From Beverwykella pulmonaria (taxonomy: Eukaryota > Ascomycota > Dothideomycetes > Pleosporales > Melanommataceae): 64,000 bases of DNA. A program made the translations under genes and the position numbers. The stretch is taken from positions 251,543-315,542 of the forward strand of contig BCHH01000012.1 in assembly GCA_001599595.1 (NCBI GenBank), in the 5' to 3' direction. The first letter of the stretch is position 1. Each line of letters begins with the position of its first letter. Below are positions 57,561 to 64,000 of this stretch, piece after piece. The notes under the pieces are model-generated. The model had not been told where the DNA came from, ran no database searches, and worked only from the letters and a program-made list of their open reading frames with translations.

Positions 57561-58436
57561 CTAGATAAGCAGAGCCATGGAGCCAAATGCCATTCCAATC
57601 AGCGCACCCCCAATCCCGACCTTCGACCCACTACCTGGGAAGGCAGACTGCTTCGGGGATCCAGAAGTCCTGCTCGCATTTCCAGTCGCACTTGGGAGAA
57701 TTGACCCGGTTCCAGTAGGAGCCGGAACACCAGTGATGAATCCGCTTGTAGCGACAGTAGGTGCTGGGACCCCGGTGATAAATCCACTAGCGGTGGATGT
57801 CGGGGTGGAAGCGACGAGCTCGAGACCAACGCCCTCGCAGTTCTTGATTGGGAGAGGGGAAGAGCCTACTCTTGTTAGCTTGCGATATTGGAAGGAGAGA
57901 GGGGTGGGCCACTTACCATCATACCAGTACATCTGGTAGTCGACCTCCGAGTCGCCTCTGCACGCGCGCCACGACCCAGCGCCACCAACAGGCGTAGTCG
58001 AAGTGTTGAAGTCCTGACCATGGCGCAAGCCCAGAGTATCAGGCAAGAACGTGAATTTATCATTGTAGAAGCCTTCTCCAGTCTTGAGCGTGGGGTTGAA
58101 TTCGGTCGGCGCGTCGTAGAGAGCCATGATTTCACGTTGCCCGTAGAGCACGAGTTGTGACTTGGAGCTAGGTTTGAGCTCGTAGAGGCGTGCGTCTGAG
58201 GGCGAGGTGGAGAGTGTAATTTGGTAGGCGGAGCGGGGCTCGCCGGTGGACCAGACGCCTAGGGCGTTGGGCTCGCTTGTGCCATCTTCGGACTTGAGTG
58301 CGAGGAAAGAATCTGCAATTCGAGGGTTTTTCGAGTAGACAATCTTAAGCTGGTAGGTGGTGCTGGTTGATGGTGAGACAGCTGAAGCCGTGGCCAAGAG
58401 GGCGGAGGAGGAGAGGATGGCGGATGTGAACTTCAT
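57561..58436 (-). CDS. Secreted, probably GPI-anchored protein
   Basis: Two exons, 58436-57917 and 57865-57561, encode 274 residues. A signal peptide (MKFTSAILSSSALLATASAV) starts the protein. The folded part (residues 25-185) includes WRACRGDSEVDYQMYWYDG and LPIKNCEGVGLEL, a pattern shared with uncharacterised fungal cell-surface proteins. A Ser/Thr/Pro stalk carries two copies of SGFITGVPAPT. The C-terminus, GIGGALIGMAFGSMALLI after small residues, fits a GPI signal. The 51-base intron (57916-57866) has GTAAGT, CTAAC and TAG signals but is a multiple of three without stops, so an unspliced 291-residue reading also exists. A TATA box (minus strand 58630-58623) lies about 190 bases upstream. 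Confidence 0.8.
   Translation of the reverse strand: MKFTSAILSSSALLATASAVSPSTSTTYQLKIVYSKNPRIADSFLALKSEDGTSEPNALGVWSTGEPRSAYQITLSTSPSDARLYELKPSSKSQLVLYGQREIMALYDAPTEFNPTLKTGEGFYNDKFTFLPDTLGLRHGQDFNTSTTPVGGAGSWRACRGDSEVDYQMYWYDGKWPTPLSFQYRKLTRVGSSPLPIKNCEGVGLELVASTPTSTASGFITGVPAPTVATSGFITGVPAPTGTGSILPSATGNASRTSGSPKQSAFPGSGSKVGIGGALIGMAFGSMALLI
57719..57793 (-). repeat. Tandem duplication in the stalk of the GPI-anchored protein
   Basis: Two copies of a unit encoding SGFITGVPAPT separated by a few residues. The DNA copies differ at many synonymous sites, so the duplication is old and the peptide has been kept. Confidence 0.6.
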
Positions 58437-60018
58437 TTTGAGATTGAAAGTGGATACGTTGGTGTTTGTAAAGGTACTAAGATGTTCCTGGTAAAGGGAT
58501 TAAACTGTGCTTTGAAGAATAGGTGACTGAAGTCAAAAGATTGAAGGGTTGAAGAGTTAATGAAGTAGATGGAAGTGTTGTTGATGAGCTGATGATGCTT
58601 TACATGTCGATGGCCGTTCCCCCTTATATACAGAGTGTATCTCGGGCGCACCTGAGGTACATCATGGCGGATGCTACCTATAGCGGTGAACTGTGCACTA
58701 GGTGCCTGTTACCACCGCTTGGCTCAGCTGTATTCTTGAAATGGCTTCACGAGAATAAGGAGGCTGTGAGGCAGGGAGTTAAGATGCTGCAAACACATGA
58801 AGCAGCTCGCCGACCACGGACATAAGTGCTACGCACCGTATGGAGACTAGTGCGGTAAGAAACCTGGAACTTCTCAGCTTCTTCTTCGAAAGCCACAGGC
58901 CTTGGCATTCCGCAGCCGTTGACTCTTGGCAGATATCAACGGGCTGCGGAGCCGAAAATACCTTTCAGAGTCTAGACCACTGATTGGTACTACTTTTCTG
59001 CAAAGTACAGAGCTATGACCTGTCGCCGAACACCTTATAGAGTTTCAGACAACTGTTCAAAAACCAAATCCACATTCTCTACGAGAGAGACAGTTCCTCT
59101 ACAGTTCACTGCCGATGTGGAGATTGTACGATGAGGCTTCAACCTTCCTGAATTCTGCAGCGGAAACGCCGCAGTGAGCGGTGACATTTTCCGCTAGTAG
59201 GAATAGCCGCAATCACAAAGTCTTGGACTTTTCATGCAGTCCTACGTCGGTTATTTTGAGCTTTGGTGGTGAGCTGGGTTCAAAGGGCGGTGCATGTCCT
59301 TGCCAAGCAAAGAGACTTTCCAGCCTCGTTTGCGAGCGCCTCAGCCTCATCGATACATGGTCCAGCAACTGATCAAGCCAATGCATTGGCTGCGCTGTCA
59401 ATTCGAATTTCTGTGTGGCCAATGAAAGAGAGAGGCGGCTGAGGGAAAGTCTGAAGACTGGCGGTCAACCAGAGAACGCCATTCCTCATCCGATAAGCTA
59501 CAGCTGAAAGTCAAATTTTTCCTGAAACCGCGCTCACTACCAGCCTCACAACCCTGAACGTACCCAGCGACGTTACACCACGGCAAGATCACCCTCGGCA
59601 GCATCCGAAGGAGGGTTCAGCTAACCTTGAATTCTGCGCGGCTCTATTCTACCCCACAGTAAGCGGCGATGACTCGGACCCCGAGTACTGAGGTCGCTGA
59701 AACCTCAGCCTCAATCGTTCAGCCACAGCCAAGATATAAGTCGGCGTCTTCGCACAGCTTTCGAATTACAAGAGGAAGAGCGGTGCCATGTCGTACTGTT
59801 GTACCCATAGTCTCGAGGCCGTCATTTTGAGATCGAGGAATCCCACGAAGCTCAGAAGTTTTTGGATGACAGGGTGGACAACAACACTGCCGCTTATGCA
59901 GAATATCAAAAGAATATTTCATACGCCGAGTATATGCCAATCAGAAAGGCATAAGGTAGCATCCGACAAATTAAGAAACAAATGACGCCAACAACGCCGA
60001 AGTACAATCGACTAACAA
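58437..60018. other. Gene-free stretch with inverted repeats (1.6 kb)
   Basis: The first 200 bases are the promoter of the GPI-anchored protein gene. Beyond are a long inverted repeat CCGCAGCCGTTG / CAACGGGCTGCGG (58910-58921 and 58937-58949) and the palindrome ACTCGG-ACC-CCGAGT at 59672-59686. The open frames are short, and no gene is supported. Confidence 0.45.
58623..58630 (-). promoter_or_regulatory. Probable TATA box of the GPI-anchored protein gene
   Basis: TATATAAG on the minus strand, about 190 bases upstream of the ATG at 58436. Confidence 0.4.
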
Positions 60019-61408
60019 TCAAGCCGCTGCAGAAACAGCTTCAACCCCCACCTTACCAATAACGACCTGCTCACGCTCCTTCGTCGACTCCCTCTTCTCC
60101 TTGACATCAGTTAGCTCAAGATATTTCAAGTTCGCGGCCCAGCCTAGATCGTCCTGGAAGTAGCCCTTCATCACCTCCACACCGAACTTCATACCATTCT
60201 TTGTGTCGTACGTAAGACACTGCTTTCCGACCGCGATACCGATAACAGCAGGCCACTCGGGAAGCTCAGATTTCTGGATGCCGTGTGCGGCATTTTCTGA
60301 GTTGAGGATCGAAGCGTAGATGTTCTGTGCTGCTACTTGTCCCATGACCATTGCGCCGCCAGCTCGCTTGATACCGGACCAGGCAATAACATCTCCGACG
60401 CCGAAGTGCGACTCGGCGTTTGGTATGGCGGCTTTAAAGGCCAATTGAGAGTTCACCATAATCTCGCGCGCTTCGTCTAGACATTGGGACGGGAGGGAGT
60501 CGGTGGTCGGGTATCCCTTCTTCGTTGCGTCGAGAACAATGTCTGCAACAAGTTTGGTGCCGTTAGCGAGTGTAAGTTCGTGCCCGCCGTCGGGTAAGTC
60601 TTTGACAGTCGCTCGGTTCTCGAGGACGAGGTCCACACCCTCTTCTTGTAGAAGGGCTTTGACCTGTGCTTTGACTTCATCCGGGAGAGGCTCTGAGGAC
60701 AAGACCTCGCCCCGCGAGTGCACGAGCGTGACTGAGATGGAAGGGTAATAATGCTTAATCTCGCCTGCGAACTCGATGCCCACTGCACCAGCGCCGATGA
60801 TAACGACTTTGCGGTCCTTCGGTGCTGGGTCGCCACCAGTAATCTTGTTGATGAGTTCTCGGCCATCTCGTACATATTCTTCATAGCCGCATTGCCTCGG
60901 TACAGCAGGCCAGTGTCGCCTCAGACCAGTAGCCATGATGACATAGTCGTAGCTCTGGAATAGCGTTTTGCCAGCTTTGTCTACCCATTCTGCAGTCTTG
61001 GTGTCCGGGTTGACTTTCGTCACTGAGCCGTGCTTGAAGTGTAGGTTGGGATGACGAAGCTCGTTGAGGTGAGAGAAGCGCTTCCACATCAACTCGGTGT
61101 GCTTGGGTGTGACATGGGCGAGAGGTGCTCCAACGGAGTGGACTAAGCGAGATGCGTCAGTATAGGACAAGTTTGTAATGTGACTGAGACCTACAGTATC
61201 CGTCCCTCTCGTCAATGACCGTAATTTCTACACCATTCTTTGCCTTCATATTCTTAAAGTCCGGCCCCGGATACACACTCTGTCTCGCCCTCCCTTGTGA
61301 GAGATCAAGAAGGTTCACAAGCGCAGAAATGCCGCCATAAGCACAGCCAACAATGAGCACCCGATGTGGGGAGGAAAGAGATAAGCCGTTGAAGTCTTGG
61401 AGACTCAT
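60019..61408 (-). CDS. AIF/AMID-like FAD-dependent oxidoreductase
   Basis: Two exons, 61408-61195 and 61142-60019, encode 445 residues. The 52-base intron (GTAGGT...TAG) joins DERDGY to FHSVGAPLA, a conserved region of this family. Rossmann motifs are VLIVGCAYGGISALVNL near the N-terminus and KVVIIGAGAVGIEFAGEI in the NAD(P)H domain. The FAD-closing motif is FGVGDVIAWSG followed by AQNIYASI. Relatives are fungal Aif1/AMID-type NAD(P)H:quinone oxidoreductases, related to human FSP1, at mitochondria or other membranes. In-frame codons upstream to an ATG at 61486 would add a 26-residue hydrophobic segment that could be a membrane anchor, so the start is uncertain. Confidence 0.85.
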
Positions 61409-61944
61409 GATGAATAACAAAATTAGCGCAGTGATAATAGCAAGCAATATGAGACTACAAGGGTGCAGGAACAGGAACAAGTGCATGTACCAGACAGACG
61501 AGATGATCTGATAAGATGTCCTTGCAGCAGGTGGCGTGTGCCTTTTATCTGGGCAAAGCCCACCGATGTCGGATGGAGGGATGCCATTTGTTCGTTGAGA
61601 GTGAATGGATCTGATTGGTGGGGGTGTTATCTGATCCGCTGAAAATTTATCTGATCCGCCGGTAGTGGCTCGGCGCGGATGGGTCGGAATGAAGTCGGAG
61701 TTCAGTGCCACTTAGAGGAGGAAACGCGTTGCTGAGCCAAGGAAGTGGACTGGCGGTAACTTCGGAGTGGTTTGGAGACGATTGGAGTGTAGTAGTGGAG
61801 AGAAGTATAAACGGTTTGAACTCACTGCAAGTAAGAGACGGGTGGAATTTAGATTAGGAACCATCTTTCTTTCTTTCCTGTGACGAAACCACAACTGCAA
61901 CTGCTAAAATTCCAGAGAGACACAAACACCTTGAAGGAGCCTTT
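61409..61944. other. Intergenic
   Basis: 536 bases holding the promoter of the AIF-like gene and the 3' flank of the next gene. GATCCGC and GGCGGATCAG segments repeat around 61630-61664. Confidence 0.45.
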
Positions 61945-63039
61945 CTACTTTTCGCCAAATTCTCTGCTGAACCACTTCTCCAGCGTCAACAGTTCAATTT
62001 CCTCTCCCGACTTTCCACGTGCTTCAGCGGCCTTCTTCTTTAGACGCGCCGCTGTCGCAGATTCTGTCTCCACACCATAATATTTTCCCTCAGCCTCCTG
62101 CAAGAATTCAAACATAAGTTTCACAGTCTCAAGTGTGCGAACACCATACGTCTCGAAATCTTGGCAGTGAATTTCTTCGAACCGAGCCTTCTTCCCAGTA
62201 GCTAAGAAAGTCAACTAGGAATCATAGTTATAGTTTTGGAGACGCTCACCCTTCTCGAACGCGTTAGTAGTATCTTCCAAGGACCTAATATCGCTCACAC
62301 CCTGGATCAAAGCATCATTGTACTTTTCCGGCTCGAGGAAGATGCCGTGCACAATATCCCCGTAATCATCACCGATCGCGATGAATGGGACTTCTTCCTT
62401 CCCGCCCCACCTCGGAGTACGGAAGACGAGCGTTCCATCCTCGGATGGAATGAACGGGAATCCGCCAAATATAGGTGCCATCTCTTCACTCAGAAAATTC
62501 TCGAAGTACCATCCTGCACTAACGATGACGACAGATTTGAAGGCACCTGTGGACTTGGCGTATTCGCCTATGGCGTGCTTGTCTGGCAACAAGTTAGAAC
62601 GATCTTGATGCGAGGGATCTAAGGGCAAACCATCAAACGCAGCAATTGGAATCTTCACACGAGTTGACTCCTTCGCACTCGCCATCCCACTATACACAAA
62701 AACTTCGATGCTCGCCTCAACCGCCGCATCAACAATCAGCTTCCCCAAATCCGCCTCCGTGCGCGTCTCTTCTGGGTTTTCGAAGACTGGGTCATCGGAG
62801 TTGGTGTTTGCGAAGATAGCCCAGCTACCTTTAAATGCTGCGATGAGTGACTCTTTATCCCAGCCATCGGCTTTGACAACTTCAACGCCGGAAGCAGAGA
62901 GTTTCCGGGCGGAGGTGGATGAGGGATTGCGAGTGATGCCTCGTAGAGTGAAGGGCGCGTTAGTGTTGGATTGTAAGGAACTAATTACAGAAGAGCCTTG
63001 GGCGCCGGTGGCTCCAAAGATGGTGATGAGTTTTGACAT
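61945..63039 (-). CDS. NmrA-like NAD(P)-binding family protein
   Basis: Two exons, 63039-62250 and 62201-61945, encode 348 residues. The N-terminus LITIFGATGAQGSSVISSL is the NmrA Rossmann motif G-x-T-G-x-x-G. RGITRNPSSTSARKLSASG and VEVVKADGWD follow as the usual co-factor-specificity and adenine-binding regions. The 48-base intron (GTGAGC...TTAG) is placed so that FEKATGKKARFEEIH, a strongly conserved family segment, is restored. The nearer TAG at 62215 would break the frame. Members are redox sensors or reductases without a classical catalytic Tyr-Lys pair. It is a distant paralogue of the protein at 38526. Confidence 0.87.
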
Positions 63040-63858
63040 GTTGGGATCGGGAACCTTGATTCGCTGAATAGAAGAGCGGTTTTTGAGTGCAAGGCGGATA
63101 TGGAAATATATTGTTTTCTGTTGATATAAATCCTACTTTTCATTCTTCCGTCTCGACGACCAACATTCCTACGATTTATACCTGCCACCATGTTCTTGTT
63201 ATAGAGCCTTCGCAACCCGCGGACTCTTCAGCTACCACCACGGCCACGTACCCCTTTGCCAATTTCGTCCAGCCCTTCGTCCTGTGTGCGAACGCAGAAT
63301 GTTTTCAAGAGCGGATTACGTAGAAAGGCGCGCGCCAAGTCCTCTCCGCTCTCTCTATCCTCCAGGCAGCTACAGTTTTTTCTCTTGGCGATTACACACT
63401 CCCGCTGGATACGATGTTTGTGTGACGCAATACTTCATAAGCTGGATCATGATTAGTGATATGAGATCGCATTGCTCGCATCGAGAGTATCGGACAAATA
63501 ACGAGAAGATTCGAGTTTGGATCCAGGTTGCCTTATATTCAATGAAAGGTCCTTGAAAAGTGCGTTATGTGCGGAAGGGTTTGGATATGTATGACATGTG
63601 TATTCCCCGAGAAAGGCCCACATCTAAACCGAATACGGCCCGATTCGGAGTCGTCATCGCGCTGAACCTCAAACCCTCTCAGCCACACCTCAACACCACT
63701 ACGCAGGCCCGCTGAAACCATGCATGGGCAGATGATAGTGATTCTAAAACCGGGTGGCCTGAAGCGAGCAATTCGTCAAGCGGGAACCGACGACTGCAGG
63801 AGGTGCACCTCACGAGAGGCCTTGGCTCCCTGCAAAGGCCACGCCCCCAGCAACTCGC
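63040..63858. other. Intergenic, right-edge promoter region
   Basis: 819 bases between the NmrA-like gene and the open frame at the right edge, two divergent starts. I see no gene in it. Confidence 0.45.
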
Positions 63859-64000
63859 ATGACAATTGGCCACACTTTCCAAGAATCGATGCAGTGGCTG
63901 CACAACGACATCATTTCAGCCGACAACGCAGTTGCACAAATCCTAAAAGGACCAGGATTCCATTACGAGAATGCATTGGCAAATCTAGACCCTGCAATCG
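63859..64000 (+). CDS. 5' end of an unidentified gene, cut by the window edge
   Basis: From the ATG at 63859 a frame stays open to the end of the window for 47 codons (MTIGHTFQESMQWLHND..., FHYENALANLDPAI). The frame is open from 63763, upstream of this ATG. The composition looks coding, but the fragment is too short to identify. Confidence 0.35.
   Translation, partial: MTIGHTFQESMQWLHNDIISADNAVAQILKGPGFHYENALANLDPAI

Noticed and set aside
1..64000. CRISPR arrays, bacterial operons or phage genes
   Set aside because: No regularly spaced short repeats. Genes carry spliceosomal introns and fungal families, so a prokaryotic reading does not apply.

Overview
The window is a stretch of nuclear DNA from a filamentous ascomycete (Pezizomycotina). 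The evidence is eukaryotic genes split by short introns (44-213 bases, mostly GTAAGT-like donors with CTAAC-like branch points), two Zn2Cys6 regulators, a Clr5-ankyrin protein, fungal secreted and GPI-anchored proteins, and degraded fungal-type transposons. The species cannot be named from the sequence. All exon boundaries are my reading of splice signals, reading frame and family conservation; none has been tested with transcripts.

Layout. 1-4198 holds no gene I can support. 4199-17000 is a housekeeping block: an Est1/SMG7-type protein with an N-terminal zinc finger, SRP72, TFIIE alpha (TFA1), tRNA pseudouridine synthase PUS1, then an old-yellow-enzyme-type reductase. 17-31.5 kb holds a multispanning membrane protein, a salicylate-hydroxylase-like FAD monooxygenase, a decayed DUF1996 gene, and a divergent pair made of a DHA1-type MFS exporter and a Zn2Cys6 regulator that share a promoter with a repeated 12-base motif. 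A small cysteine-rich secreted protein follows at 32.2-32.4 kb.

33.2-38.1 kb is a repeat island bracketed by two divergent direct repeats of about 315 bp. It holds a DUF7924-like gene interrupted by an 811-bp element with 20-bp terminal inverted repeats and a perfect 8-bp target duplication (hAT-like, non-autonomous), a 200-bp partial copy of the same gene, a tRNA-like/SINE-like stretch with a (CT)n tract, and the 5' part of a Crypton-like recombinase gene.

38.5-52.5 kb is dense in metabolic genes: an NmrA-like reductase, two anion:cation-symporter-family transporters, a 2-oxoglutarate/Fe(II) oxygenase, a secreted TAP-like serine hydrolase, an M20D amidohydrolase and a second Zn2Cys6 regulator. 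Together they could take up, cleave and oxidise a conjugated amide or peptide; the sequence does not show the substrate. 53.8-63 kb has a long Clr5-ankyrin protein, a GPI-anchored secreted protein, an AIF/AMID-like oxidoreductase and a second NmrA-like protein. An open reading frame runs off the right edge.
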